A DNA stretch of 16,619 nt, from positions 1 to 16,619 of the forward strand of contig JAHFGU010000021.1 of NCBI GenBank assembly GCA_023247285.1, in the 5' to 3' direction. The translations under genes were made by a program, and so were the position numbers. The first letter of the stretch is position 1. Each line of letters begins with the position of its first letter. Positions 1 through 7,682 of this stretch are shown piece by piece. The notes beneath the pieces were generated by a model. It was given only the letters and a program-made list of their open reading frames with translations, did no database searches and was not told the DNA's origin. This DNA is from Candidatus Omnitrophota bacterium (GTDB taxonomy: Bacteria; Omnitrophota; Koll11; Aquiviventales; Aquiviventaceae).

Positions 1-166
1 GGCCTGGGGTAGAGGCCGGAGCGCTGGGCGCAGCGGCTGCAGCGTCAGGCGCATCGCTCTTGGCTTTCGGCTTGAAGAGGTCTTTCGCTGCCGCGGTGCC
101 TGTCACGCTGCACACGAGAACGGTCAACAGAGCTCCGCGAGACACAGCACCATGGTGTATGCGCAT
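1..166 (-). CDS. Partial secreted protein of unknown function (N-terminus only)
   Basis: An open frame begins at an ATG at 166 on the minus strand and runs off the window edge, giving 55 visible residues. The first part looks like a Sec signal peptide: a basic start (MRIHHGAVSRG), a hydrophobic stretch (ALLTVLVCSV) and a likely signal peptidase I site after TGTAAA, before KDLF. The mature part begins KDLFKPKAKSD and becomes an Ala/Pro/Ser-rich, low-complexity linker, typical of periplasmic or surface-exposed proteins. A cysteine lies in the hydrophobic stretch, but the residues before it (VLV) do not make a good lipobox. The ATG is 8 nt past the rluD stop with no clear Shine-Dalgarno, so it may be the next gene of the operon or have its own promoter inside rluD. 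The function cannot be named because all the domain sequence lies outside the window. Confidence 0.55.
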   Translation of the reverse strand, partial: MRIHHGAVSRGALLTVLVCSVTGTAAAKDLFKPKAKSDAPDAAAAAPSAPASTPG

Positions 167-174
167 GAGAGGGA

Positions 175-1194
175 CTATAGCACACCGGAGATTCGTGTCA
201 AGCTCGCCTCCGCCACCCAGCTCGCGAAATCCTGGGGCAGCGGAGCCGTCACCGCGATCATGCGTCCGGTGCGGGGGTGCTCGAAGCTGAGACGGTAGGC
301 GTGCAGCATCTGGCGCGGCACGCCGATGCCCTGCCAGTAGGATGCTGGATGGCGGCCATAGGTGACATCACCGAGCACCGGATGGCCGAGGTGGGCGACA
401 TGCACGCGGATCTGATGCGTGCGGCCTGTCTCGAGCGACACATCGACCACCGAATAGGACGGCCGGTCGCCCACGGCGGGCACGCGCCGCAGGACCCGGT
501 AGTGCGTCACCGCGGTCCGGCCGCCAAGATGCCGCACGGTCATCTCCTTGCGGTGGGTCACGTGCCGGCCGATGGGCACATTGATCGTGCCCTGATCCAA
601 CGGGAGCGCGCCGTCCACGAGCGCGAGGTACTGCCGGCGGATGTCCCGGGCCTTGAGCTGCCGCGAGAGCGCGGCATGCGCGGCATCGGTCTTGGCCGCC
701 AGCAACAGGCCAGAAGTGTCCTTATCCAAGCGGTGGATAATGCCGGCCCGGACGAGCGGCCGAGACGCGTCGAGCCCCGGACCCGATCTTGCAGCTGGCG
801 GCTTGCCGCCTGCTGCTTGCTGCAAGTGCCAGACAATGGCGTTCACCAGCGTCCCGTTCCAGTGCCCTGGCGCAGGATGCGTGACCAGCCCAGGCGGCTT
901 GTTCACGACGAGGACGGTTTCATCCTCGTAGGCGACCTCGAGCGGGATCGGCTCCGCGCGCACCGGCAGCCCTTGGCTTGGCGGCCGCAGGAACGCGAAC
1001 CGCGCCACGACGGCCTCTCCCGAGCGCAGCTTCCGGTTCGGCTTGGCTGCAGCACCCGCCACGGTCACATCGCCGGCCCTGATCCCGCGCTGGATCAGGA
1101 CCCGCGAGACGGCCGCAGGGAGCCGGCGCACCAAGTATTGATCCAGCCGCTGGCCGGATTCCCCGGTGCCAATCAGAAAGGTATACGTCCTCAT
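175..1194 (-). CDS. rluD: RluA/RluD-family 23S rRNA pseudouridine synthase
   Basis: A 339-residue protein that isomerises uridine to pseudouridine in RNA, most likely in large-subunit rRNA. Residues about 13-60 form an S4 RNA-binding domain (QRLDQYLVRRL, then KPNRKLRSGE). The catalytic domain starts near residue 85 (VVNKPPGLVTHP at about 97-108), and the family signature HRLDKDTSG carries the catalytic Asp at residue 157. ETGRTHQIRVH and GHPVLGDVTYG follow, as in RluC/RluD. The ATG at 1194 overlaps the lgt stop as ATGA; upstream extension of the frame lies inside lgt and was rejected. In Bacillus the paralogue ylyB follows lspA, which matches this context. Residues about 124-148 form an extra loop just before the catalytic motif, and its DNA is a strong palindrome (see the repeat entry). 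The exact RNA target (RluD versus RluC/RluA type) is inferred, not proven. Confidence 0.9.
   Translation of the reverse strand: MRTYTFLIGTGESGQRLDQYLVRRLPAAVSRVLIQRGIRAGDVTVAGAAAKPNRKLRSGEAVVARFAFLRPPSQGLPVRAEPIPLEVAYEDETVLVVNKPPGLVTHPAPGHWNGTLVNAIVWHLQQAAGGKPPAARSGPGLDASRPLVRAGIIHRLDKDTSGLLLAAKTDAAHAALSRQLKARDIRRQYLALVDGALPLDQGTINVPIGRHVTHRKEMTVRHLGGRTAVTHYRVLRRVPAVGDRPSYSVVDVSLETGRTHQIRVHVAHLGHPVLGDVTYGRHPASYWQGIGVPRQMLHAYRLSFEHPRTGRMIAVTAPLPQDFASWVAEASLTRISGVL
788..826. repeat. Palindromic element inside rluD
   Basis: Positions 791-802 (GCAGCTGGCGGC) pair with 805-816 (GCCGCCTGCTGC) around a TT loop, with a single T-T mismatch in a 12-bp stem. An outer 8-bp pair, CTTGCAGC at 788-795 and GCTGCAAG at 819-826, overlaps it in an alternative fold. 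It encodes roughly residues 124-136 of RluD (LQQAAGGKPPAAR), a loop that is variable in the family. It looks like a REP/MITE-type palindrome captured in frame, but only one copy was noticed in this window. Confidence 0.6.
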
Positions 1195-1937
1195 CGACGC
1201 GAACCCGGCCTCGTCCACAGCCGCCACCCGGAGACCAGCAGCGCAACACTCACCGCTTGCGGCAGTGTGAGCCCATGCCAGCGGGCCTGGTCGCCCCGCA
1301 AGATTTCGATCCCGAACCGCAGCGCGCCGTAGCACGCCAGATATAGGCCGAAGACCCGTCCCGGCTCACGGAACGTGGACCGCGCCGCCCGGAGCGCGAA
1401 AAATAGCGTGACGAGCCCGGCGGCTTCGAAAAGCTGCGTGGGCACGACCGGCCCAGGGTGGCCGGGAAACTGCACCCCATACCACGCCTCGGTCGGCCGC
1501 CCATAGCAGCATCCATTGAAGAAGCAGCCGATCCGGCCGATCGCATGTCCTAGGGCCAGAAACGGGATGCACTGATCCAGCGCGCGCAACGCGGGCAGAC
1601 GGTGGGCGCGCAGATAGATCCAGCCGGCGAGCAGCCCGCCGGCAAACCCTCCATACCAGATCAGCCCGCCTCGCCAGATCGCCGGGATGAGCGCCGGTGC
1701 GGCGGCAAAGGCCGGCCACTGCACGATGACGTAGAGCAGCCGCCCGCCGAGAATGCCGCCCAGCAGCGCGGCCGAGGCAACATCCAGGATCTGGTCAGCG
1801 TTGAGCGCGCGCCGCTCCGGCGGCAATCCCCTGGTGTCGAGGCGCGCCAGCCACGTCGCGACCGCGAAGGCGATGGCGAGCAACACGCCGTAGGTATAGA
1901 GCGTCAGCGGGCCCCATGACCACAGGACTGGATACAT
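1191..1937 (-). CDS. lgt: Prolipoprotein diacylglyceryl transferase
   Basis: A 248-residue polytopic inner-membrane enzyme that moves diacylglyceryl from phosphatidylglycerol onto the lipobox cysteine of prolipoproteins, the first step of lipoprotein maturation. The Lgt signature HAIGRIGCFFNGCCYG lies at residues 131-146, with the essential Arg of the GRIGCFxNGC block at 135. Other family landmarks are GGRLLYV (64-70), GGLIWYGGF (90-98), PTQLFE (166-171) and RFGIEILRGD (207-216). Seven or so hydrophobic segments are visible, as expected. It is slightly shorter than the 260-290 residues usual for the family but complete. It starts at ATG 1937, 11 nt after the lspA stop, and its stop overlaps the rluD start as ATGA. 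Adjacency to lspA places consecutive lipoprotein-processing steps together. Confidence 0.95.
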   Translation of the reverse strand: MYPVLWSWGPLTLYTYGVLLAIAFAVATWLARLDTRGLPPERRALNADQILDVASAALLGGILGGRLLYVIVQWPAFAAAPALIPAIWRGGLIWYGGFAGGLLAGWIYLRAHRLPALRALDQCIPFLALGHAIGRIGCFFNGCCYGRPTEAWYGVQFPGHPGPVVPTQLFEAAGLVTLFFALRAARSTFREPGRVFGLYLACYGALRFGIEILRGDQARWHGLTLPQAVSVALLVSGWRLWTRPGSRR

Positions 1938-1948
1938 CGAATCCGCCT

Positions 1949-2434
1949 CTATCCCCGTTGCCGTGGCCGCAGGCTCTGCCAGATGAGGAGGGTTACGCCG
2001 ATCGTGATCGCCGAATCCCCAATGTTGAACACCGGCCAGACCCGCACATCAATGAAGTCCACGACATAGCCCAGCCGGAGCCGGTCGATGAGGTTGCCGA
2101 CCGCCCCGCCCAGCACCAGGCCGGCGGCCCACAGGTTGAGCCGGCTGGCCATCCCCTGCTGCCGCCTGAATTCCCAGAGAATCCACGCGACGACGGCGAC
2201 CGACACGGCCACGAACACCAGCTGCTGGCCTTTGAACAAGCCGAAGGCTGCGCCGGTGTTTTGGACATAGGTGAGCTGGAGGATCTTCGGAATCAGCGGC
2301 ACGCTCTCGCCGGGAAGGAAGCGGGAGGCGACGAGCGCCTTGGTGAGTTGATCGGCCGCCAGCACCGCGAGGCTGAGGCTGCCGAGCCGGGCGCCGGCTA
2401 CCGTTTGGTCTTTTGTTCTTTGGCCCGCTGGCAC
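1949..2434 (-). CDS. lspA: Lipoprotein signal peptidase II
   Basis: An aspartic protease of the inner membrane that cleaves the signal peptide of diacylglyceryl-modified prolipoproteins. The family motifs are clear: ADQLTKAL after the first membrane helix, VQNTGAAFGLF, then the two catalytic-Asp blocks GNLIDR and FNIGDSAI, with four hydrophobic segments overall. The start is uncertain. The only good initiators are GTG at 2434 (161 residues; overlaps dksA by 37 nt) or GTG at 2443; any in-frame start after the dksA stop would cut into the first membrane helix. I chose 2434 because it gives a normal 160-residue protein. Its stop is 11 nt from the lgt start. Expression is probably coupled to translation of dksA. 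Confidence 0.92.
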   Translation of the reverse strand: MPAGQRTKDQTVAGARLGSLSLAVLAADQLTKALVASRFLPGESVPLIPKILQLTYVQNTGAAFGLFKGQQLVFVAVSVAVVAWILWEFRRQQGMASRLNLWAAGLVLGGAVGNLIDRLRLGYVVDFIDVRVWPVFNIGDSAITIGVTLLIWQSLRPRQRG

Positions 2435-2781
2435 TCGATGCACAGCGACGCGTACGGCACGGCCTTGAGCCGACTCACCGCGATCGGCTGGTTGCACTGC
2501 TGGCACAGCCCGAAGGAGCCGTCGTCCAAGCGCTTGAGCGCCTCGTCGATCTGGTAGAGGATTTGCTGCTCGCTGGACGCGATGTTCATGGAGAGCTCGC
2601 GCTCATACGTGTCGGCCGCCATGTCGGCCATGTGCACGGTGTAGGCGGAGAGGTCGCCGGAGGCCTCGCGCGGGCTGGTCGAGACGTCCTTGGCGATGGA
2701 CTTGATCTCCTCGACGAGCTTGACCCGCTCCGTGATCAAGAGCTGGCGAAACTGCTTGACCTGGTCCCTGCTCAACGACAT
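2398..2781 (-). CDS. DksA/TraR-family zinc-finger protein
   Basis: A 127-residue protein with a helical N-terminal half (predicted coiled coil, about residues 5-88) and a C-terminal C4 zinc finger: C93-x2-C96 (CQQC) and C114-x2-C117 (CIEC), followed by a short basic tail. DksA/TraR relatives bind in the RNA polymerase secondary channel and modulate initiation with or without ppGpp. Acidic residues D53 and D57 (DMAAD) lie near the likely coiled-coil tip, where DksA carries its functional Asp pair, though the match is not exact. The start at ATG 2781 has a good ribosome site (TGAGGATC) and lies 10 nt after the ileS stop. In Bacillus, ylyA sits at the same place between ileS and lspA, so this is the positional counterpart. 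Whether it acts like true DksA cannot be told from sequence alone. Confidence 0.88.
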   Translation of the reverse strand: MSLSRDQVKQFRQLLITERVKLVEEIKSIAKDVSTSPREASGDLSAYTVHMADMAADTYERELSMNIASSEQQILYQIDEALKRLDDGSFGLCQQCNQPIAVSRLKAVPYASLCIECQRAKEQKTKR

Positions 2782-2791
2782 GGTGTGATCC

Positions 2792-5638
2792 TCACGAGGC
2801 GCGCGCCGGCGCCTGCACGACAGTGGCGCACCGCGCGCAGAGCTGCGGGTGCGCGGCCGACTGCCCAACGCTCGGCAGGTACTTCCAGCAGCGCTGGCAC
2901 TTCTGGCCCGGCGCCCGCTCCACGGACACGCCCATCAGACCGGGCACGTCGGGATCGCCAGCCCCCTGCCCGTCGAGCCGCACATCGACATCCGATACCA
3001 CGAAAGCCTCCGCCAGCATCTGGCGGTGCGCGTCGCACACGTTCCGCAGCGCCTCGGAGCTGACGGACAACCGGACCTGCGCTTCCAGCGGGCTGCCGAT
3101 CCGGCCCTGGGTGCGCTCCTCTTCCAGCGCCTTCATCACGCGCTCGCGCAAGGCGAGGAAGACCGCCCAGCGCTTGCGGCCGGCCTCATCGAGCAGGGCG
3201 GCCGGCGGCTCCGGCCACCGCGCCAGATGCACCGAGGCCTCCTGGACCCACCCGGCCTCGCGCATCGCCTGCCAGACCTCGTCGGTGGTGATGACGAGAA
3301 TCGGCGCCAGCGTCCGCACAAGAGTGTTCAGTATATCATACAACACCGTTTGCGCACAGCGCCTGGCCGGCTGGTCCGCCGCCTCGGTGTAGAGCCGATC
3401 CTTCAGCGCATCGAGATAGAAGGAGGACAGGTCCACCACGCAGTACTGGTACGCGGCCTTGATCACGTCATGGAACTGGAAACGCTCGTAGGCATCGGCG
3501 ATCCCGGCCAGCAACTCGCGCGCGCGATGCCAGGCCCAGCGGTCCAGCTCCCCGGCCTGCTCGGCCGGGACCCGGTGCCGGGCAGGATCGAAGTCGTAGA
3601 GGTTCGCGAGGAGGTAGCGGAAGGTGTTGCGGATCTTCCGGTAGGATTCCGCTGTCTGGACGAGGATCGTCTCGGAGAGCCGCACATCCTCGCGATAGTC
3701 GCTCGACGCCACCCAGAGCCGGAGGATGTCGGCCCCGTAGCGCTGCATGACGTCCTGCGGGGCCACGACATTGCCGAGGCTCTTCGACATCTTGCGGCCC
3801 TCGCCGTCGACCACGAAGCCGTGCGTCAGCACGGCGCGGAACGGGGCCGCCTCTCGCAGCGCCACCGATGGCATGAGCGACACCTGGAACCACCCGCGGT
3901 GCTGATCCGAACCTTCCAGGTACAAGTCAGCCGGCCACGCGAGGTCGGCGCGCATCTTCAGCACGGCCTCGTGGCTGACCCCGGAATCGAACCAGACATC
4001 CAGGATGTCGGCGTCCTTGCGCAGCGATGCGCCGTGGCACCTCGGGCAGCACGCGCCGGGTGCCAGTGCCTGCGCCTCGAGGGTGAACCAGGCCTCGATG
4101 CCTTGCGCGGCCAGCGTCTCCTCCACCTGCCGGATCACGGCCGGGTCGGTGAGCGGCGTGTCGCAGTCAGCGCAATGCAGCACCGGGATCGGCGTGCCCC
4201 AATACCGCTGGCGCGAAAGGCACCAGTCCGGCCGGGATTCCAGCATGCCGGTCATCCGGTTCAACCCGGCACCCGGGATCCACTGGACTGCGCGGGCCGC
4301 CTCAAGCAGCCGGCCGCGCAGGCCCGCGCGCTCGACGCTGAGGAACCACTGCGGCGTCGCCCGGAAGATGACCGGCTGCTTGCACCGCCAGCAATGGGGG
4401 TACGAGTGCGTGATGCGTTCTTCGGCGAGCAGCCGGCCGCGCCGGCGCAGATCCTCGATGATCTTGGGGCTCGCCTCCCATACAGATTGGCCGGCCCACT
4501 GCGGCGCCTCGCGGGTGAAGCGCCCTTGCGCATCCACAGGGGAAAAGATTTCCAGGTGGTAGCGCTGGCCGATCACGTAGTCTTCCTGGCCATGGCCCGG
4601 CGCGATGTGCACCACCCCAGTGCCTTCCTCCAGGCTGACCTCCTTATCCGTCACCCCGATCGAATCCATGCGGCCATAGGGATGTTCGCATGAGAACTGC
4701 CCTTCGACCCCGCCAAGCAGCCGCTCCAACTCCGCCCCCGAGAGGCGCTGCAGCGTCTGCATGTAGGTCAGGCCGGCCGCGGCTAAGACCGGATCAATGA
4801 GCTCGGTCGCCATGATGAGGCGCTTCTGCCGATCCTGGGTGGTGCGGGCGACGACGAGCGAATAGCTCGCCTCCGGATGGAAGCAGAGTGCTAGGTTGGC
4901 CGGGAGGGTCCAGGGTGTGGTGGTCCAGGCGACGACCGAAGCGCCCTCCAGGTCATCCGTCTGCGTCCCGATCACCACGCTGGTGAGCGACCGGATGGGA
5001 AACTCCGCATAGATCGCCATGTCGTCGCGGTCCTCGTACTCTACTTCGGCTTCAGCCAGCGCGGTCTCGCAGGTCGGGCACCAACACACCGGTTTTTTCC
5101 CCCGATAGATGTAGCCGGCCTCGACCAGCTCGCGAAACACGCGGAGGATGGCGGCCTCGTACTCCGGCGCCATCGTCAGATATGGCCGGGCCCACTCCCC
5201 GAGGACGCCAAGCCGCTGAAACTGCCCGCGCTGGATGTCCACGTAGCGCTGGGCATAGGCGCGCGCCTGCTGGCGGAACGCGACCTGGGAGATCTGCGCC
5301 TTCGTTTTCCCGAGTTCTTTAAAGAGCTGGTGCTCGATGGGCATGCCGTGGCAGTCCCACCCCGGGACGTACGGCGCGTCGAATCCCTGCAGCGTCTTGT
5401 ACCGCACCACAATGTCTTTGAGGATTTTGTTGAGGGCATGGCCGATGTGAATGTCGCCGTTCGCGTACGGCGGCCCGTCATGCAGGATAAACCGGCGCGC
5501 GCCGGCGCGCGCCTTCCGGATGTGCCCATAGAGATCCTCCTGCTGCCAGCGGGCCAGCACTGCCGGCTCGCGGTTCGGCAGGTCCGCCTTCATGGGGAAG
5601 CGGGTCTTGGGCAGGTTGAGCGTGGCCTTGTAATCCAT
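2792..5638 (-). CDS. ileS: Isoleucyl-tRNA synthetase
   Basis: A 948-residue class Ia aminoacyl-tRNA synthetase that charges tRNA-Ile in the cytoplasm and edits misactivated valine. HIGH is exact at residues 64-67 (within [14 protein letters not shown]). The CP1 editing domain includes [15 protein letters not shown], and the second half of the Rossmann fold has [16 protein letters not shown] is exact at 616-620 within [10 protein letters not shown]. The C-terminal zinc ribbon carries C914, C917, C934 and C937 (CQRC...CARC); further Cys pairs occur in CWCPTC and in the HCADC/CCPRC region. The length and zinc ribbon fit the bacterial type rather than the longer eukaryote-like, mupirocin-resistant type. 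The ATG at 5638 lies 9 nt after the yggT stop. No T-box leader is possible here because there is no leader; expression must come from the operon. Confidence 0.97.
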   Translation of the reverse strand: MDYKATLNLPKTRFPMKADLPNREPAVLARWQQEDLYGHIRKARAGARRFILHDGPPYANGDIHIGHALNKILKDIVVRYKTLQGFDAPYVPGWDCHGMPIEHQLFKELGKTKAQISQVAFRQQARAYAQRYVDIQRGQFQRLGVLGEWARPYLTMAPEYEAAILRVFRELVEAGYIYRGKKPVCWCPTCETALAEAEVEYEDRDDMAIYAEFPIRSLTSVVIGTQTDDLEGASVVAWTTTPWTLPANLALCFHPEASYSLVVARTTQDRQKRLIMATELIDPVLAAAGLTYMQTLQRLSGAELERLLGGVEGQFSCEHPYGRMDSIGVTDKEVSLEEGTGVVHIAPGHGQEDYVIGQRYHLEIFSPVDAQGRFTREAPQWAGQSVWEASPKIIEDLRRRGRLLAEERITHSYPHCWRCKQPVIFRATPQWFLSVERAGLRGRLLEAARAVQWIPGAGLNRMTGMLESRPDWCLSRQRYWGTPIPVLHCADCDTPLTDPAVIRQVEETLAAQGIEAWFTLEAQALAPGACCPRCHGASLRKDADILDVWFDSGVSHEAVLKMRADLAWPADLYLEGSDQHRGWFQVSLMPSVALREAAPFRAVLTHGFVVDGEGRKMSKSLGNVVAPQDVMQRYGADILRLWVASSDYREDVRLSETILVQTAESYRKIRNTFRYLLANLYDFDPARHRVPAEQAGELDRWAWHRARELLAGIADAYERFQFHDVIKAAYQYCVVDLSSFYLDALKDRLYTEAADQPARRCAQTVLYDILNTLVRTLAPILVITTDEVWQAMREAGWVQEASVHLARWPEPPAALLDEAGRKRWAVFLALRERVMKALEEERTQGRIGSPLEAQVRLSVSSEALRNVCDAHRQMLAEAFVVSDVDVRLDGQGAGDPDVPGLMGVSVERAPGQKCQRCWKYLPSVGQSAAHPQLCARCATVVQAPARAS

Positions 5639-5647
5639 CGGGCCGGG

Positions 5648-5950
5648 TCAGCGCAGCCGCAGCGCCAGATCGAGGAGGGATCGGATCAGAAAGATGCGCA
5701 GAAACCAGATGCCGAAGAACACGAGGATGGGCGAAAGATCCATCATGCCGACCATCGTGAACGGCACATGGCGCCGGACCCACTCGAAAACCGGCTCGGT
5801 GATCGCCCGCAGCATTCTCACAACCGGATTGAATGGATCAGGCCCGACCCAGGAGATCAGCACGGCGACCAGCACCACGTAGTAGTAAATCTGCAGCACA
5901 CGATCGAGGATGACGGCGACCGCCTGGATCAGGTTCGCCAGCACGAACAT
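5648..5950 (-). CDS. yggT: YggT/YlmG-family membrane protein
   Basis: A protein of about 100 residues with two hydrophobic segments separated by a short amphipathic part. The N-terminal helix (FVLANLIQAVAVILD...) leads into YYYVVLVAVLISWVGPDPFNPVVR, whose W-x-x-PDPxNP block is the YggT family hallmark; the second segment is SPILVFFGIWFLRIFLI. The molecular role is unsettled; relatives (YlmG) are linked to division and nucleoid or chloroplast organisation. I prefer ATG 5950, preceded by GGGAG at a proper distance, over the GTG at 5965 that adds five residues. It directly follows proC, and yggS-proC-yggT is a widespread gene string (for example in Pseudomonas). Confidence 0.9.
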   Translation of the reverse strand: MFVLANLIQAVAVILDRVLQIYYYVVLVAVLISWVGPDPFNPVVRMLRAITEPVFEWVRRHVPFTMVGMMDLSPILVFFGIWFLRIFLIRSLLDLALRLR

Positions 5951-5966
5951 CAACTCAGCTCCCACA

Positions 5967-6779
5967 TCAGGTCCATGACAGCTCGCGCGAGCGGCGCGCG
6001 GCCGCTTCGATGGCCTGGCCGAACGCGGCCTGCACCCGCCGCCGCGCCAGCACCCGCAGCGCCGCCTCGGTGGTGCCGCGCTTGGACGCCACTCGCCGCA
6101 TCAGCGCCTCGGCGGAATCCGCAGAGGCCTCGAGCAGGCGCGCGCTGCCGGTCAGCGTGGCGCGGATCGCCTCGCCGGCAACCGCATCCGGCAAGCCCAA
6201 CGCTCGCGCCGCGCGCTGCCACGCAGCGACGAGAAAAAAGACATAGGCCGGACCGGACCCGCTGATGGCCGTGACCGCGTCGAGGTACCGCTCCGGGACC
6301 TCCCGGCAGCGGCCGACGGCCTCGAACAGCTCGCGGGCCAGCGCCCGATGGCGCACGGTCGCTCGGCGGCCGCCGGCGATTGCGGCAAATCCGGATCCGA
6401 CTGTCGCCGGCAGATTCGGCATGACGCGGACCACGGGCACCCCGGGATGGCGAGATGCCAACCACCGCAGCGTGATCCCCGCGGCAATGGAAATGAGCAG
6501 GTGGCGCTGCGTGAGGTGCGGCGCAATCTCGTCCGATACGCCGGGAAGCTGTTGCGGCTTCACCGCCAGCACCACGACCCGCGACCCTCGGACCACCGCC
6601 AGGTTCTCCGCTGTCGCCCGCACGCCCAGGCGCGCGACCTGCGCGCGGATCGCAGGATTGGCGTCCGCCGCGATCAGCCGACTCGGCGCGCGCCCCTGGC
6701 GCACCAGCCCCTGGATCAGCGCCTGCCCCATGGTGCCTGCGCCGATGAACCCGATCACCGGCCCGCGCGCACGCCTCAC
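5967..6779 (-). CDS. proC: Pyrroline-5-carboxylate reductase
   Basis: A 270-residue enzyme that reduces pyrroline-5-carboxylate to proline with NAD(P)H, the last step of proline synthesis. The N-terminal Rossmann fold shows VIGFIGAGTMGQALIQGL, then VVLAVKPQQL and SIAAGITL. VVRVMPNLPATVGSG and the C-terminal dimerisation domain with AISGSGPAYVFF and SKRGTTEAAL match the P5CR signature. The open frame extends much further upstream inside yggS, but GTG at 6779 gives the normal family length and places the glycine-rich loop at the usual distance. It starts 34 nt after the yggS stop and ends just before yggT. In Firmicutes this slot between ylmE and ylmG holds sepF; here proC occupies it. Confidence 0.93.
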   Translation of the reverse strand: MRRARGPVIGFIGAGTMGQALIQGLVRQGRAPSRLIAADANPAIRAQVARLGVRATAENLAVVRGSRVVVLAVKPQQLPGVSDEIAPHLTQRHLLISIAAGITLRWLASRHPGVPVVRVMPNLPATVGSGFAAIAGGRRATVRHRALARELFEAVGRCREVPERYLDAVTAISGSGPAYVFFLVAAWQRAARALGLPDAVAGEAIRATLTGSARLLEASADSAEALMRRVASKRGTTEAALRVLARRRVQAAFGQAIEAAARRSRELSWT

Positions 6780-6813
6780 TGCGCCCTGCCCTTCTTCCGT
6801 GATGCGCCTCGTG

Positions 6814-7542
6814 TCATCCGGAACTCTCCTGTATGGCGCGTGGCAATGGATGGAAGATGGCTGAGCCGATCCGGACCAGATCCGCGCCTTCTTCGATCGC
6901 CACGTCAAAATCCTGGGACATGCCCATCGACAGCTGCAGCGCCGCGCGATCCGCGCCGAGCGCACGCGCCAGTGTATCGCGCAGCTCGCGCAACCGGCGA
7001 AAATGTGGCCTTGCCTGTTCCGCATCCTGGACTGCAGGGGCGATCGTCATGAGCCCGCGCCAGCGCAGTCCGGCCGTAGCGAGCACCGTTTCGGCCAAAT
7101 GCTGCGCTGTTTCCGGGCGGCAGCCATGCTTCGTGGCTTCGCCGGACATGTTCACCTGGATCAACGCGTCAAGGACGCGGCCTGACGCCTGGGCGTGCCG
7201 GCCCAATGCACCTGCCAGCTCTGGCGTATCCACCGAATGCACGATGTCGAACAGCGTCACCGCGAGCTTCGCCTTATTGCGCTGGAGGTGTCCAATGAGG
7301 TGCCAGCGTGCTGCGACGCCGGTCAGCGCCTCCCGCTTGTCTCCAGCTTCCTGGACGCGGTTCTCGCCGACGTCGGTGACTCCCAGCCCGAGCGCCTGCC
7401 GCATGACCTCCGCCGGGACCTGCTTAGTCACCGCCACGAGCGCGACGGATGAGGCTGGCCGGCCCGCCCGGCGGCAGGCCTCGGCAATCCGTTGCCGAAC
7501 CACGTCGAGCCGCGCGCGCAATCCGTCGGAAGAGGCAAACAC
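6814..7542 (-). CDS. yggS: YggS/YlmE-family PLP homeostasis protein
   Basis: A 242-residue PLP-binding protein with an alanine-racemase-like TIM barrel and no separate catalytic domain; the family (PLPBP) buffers pyridoxal phosphate rather than catalysing a known reaction. The PLP lysine is K40 in LVAVTKQVPAEVM. GENRVQEAGDK, HLIGHLQRNKAK, VDTPELAGAL, the GLMTIAP loop and LSMGMSQDFDVAIEEGADLVRIGSAIF are all typical. The start is GTG at 7542; an in-frame TAA two codons upstream makes any longer version impossible, and no Shine-Dalgarno is evident. It heads the second run of genes, and the region before it is truncated by the insertion sequence, so its original upstream partner and promoter may be lost. 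Confidence 0.92.
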   Translation of the reverse strand: MFASSDGLRARLDVVRQRIAEACRRAGRPASSVALVAVTKQVPAEVMRQALGLGVTDVGENRVQEAGDKREALTGVAARWHLIGHLQRNKAKLAVTLFDIVHSVDTPELAGALGRHAQASGRVLDALIQVNMSGEATKHGCRPETAQHLAETVLATAGLRWRGLMTIAPAVQDAEQARPHFRRLRELRDTLARALGADRAALQLSMGMSQDFDVAIEEGADLVRIGSAIFHPLPRAIQESSG

Positions 7543-7629
7543 CGGTTACTCTAACACGGGGATCGGACGGCCGTCAACGAGGCCGGAAGACATTAGAAAC
7601 GGGAGGAGACGTTAGTTGCCAGAGGCAGA
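7543..7629. other. 87-bp gap between yggS and the insertion sequence
   Basis: It holds no recognisable gene. On the minus strand, in the yggS frame, 21 open codons run from 7611 to a TAA at 7548-7546, ending in the peptide SGLVDGRPIPVLE; the stop is 3 nt before the yggS GTG. This tight spacing resembles gene junctions in the rest of the run, so it could be the 3' end of a gene removed next to the IS. An upstream in-frame TAA (7614-7612) limits it, and I cannot assign the peptide to ftsZ or pgeF. Confidence 0.4.
7548..7577 (-). promoter_or_regulatory. Possible sigma-70-like promoter for yggS
   Basis: TTGACG (7577-7572) is a 5 of 6 match to the -35 box. After an 18-nt spacer comes TAGAGT (7553-7548), a 4 of 6 match to the -10 box. 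Transcription would start about at the yggS GTG, giving a leaderless message, which agrees with the missing Shine-Dalgarno. GC-rich DNA yields such matches by chance, so this is only a candidate. Confidence 0.25.
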
Positions 7630-7658
7630 TGTTCTGCTCCACTTAAGATCTGGACAGG
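7630..7658 (+). repeat. Left terminal inverted repeat of the IS3-family element
   Basis: A 29-bp arm starting TGTTCTGCTCCAC and ending TGGACAGG. Compared with the reverse complement of 8681-8708, the blocks TGT, CTGCTCCAC and TGGACAGG are shared, with a diverged AT-rich middle and one length difference. Confidence 0.88.
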
Positions 7659-7661
7659 TAT

Positions 7662-7678
7662 TATAATCGGGTAGGAGG
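7662..7678 (+). promoter_or_regulatory. -10 box and Shine-Dalgarno of IS orfA
   Basis: A perfect TATAAT lies at 7662-7667, just inside the left repeat, and AGGAGG at 7673-7678, 4 nt before the orfA ATG at 7683. No good -35 box is placed at the right distance, as expected for a weak resident IS3 promoter. Confidence 0.5.
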
Positions 7679-7682
7679 CGAA

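Noticed and set aside
2849..4693. A 614-codon open frame on the plus strand
   Set aside because: It is fully antisense to ileS, is rich in Arg, His and Pro, and has no recognisable domain; explained by the codon bias of ileS.
5490..5515. GC-alternating palindromic stretch near the 5' end of ileS
   Set aside because: It simply encodes ARAGARRF in GC-rich codons of a conserved region just before the HIGH motif, so no separate element is needed.
6830..7025. N-terminal extension of proC over 80 codons
   Set aside because: The extension lies wholly inside the 3' end of yggS in another frame, is Arg/Cys-rich without motif, and would displace the Rossmann loop from its usual N-terminal position.
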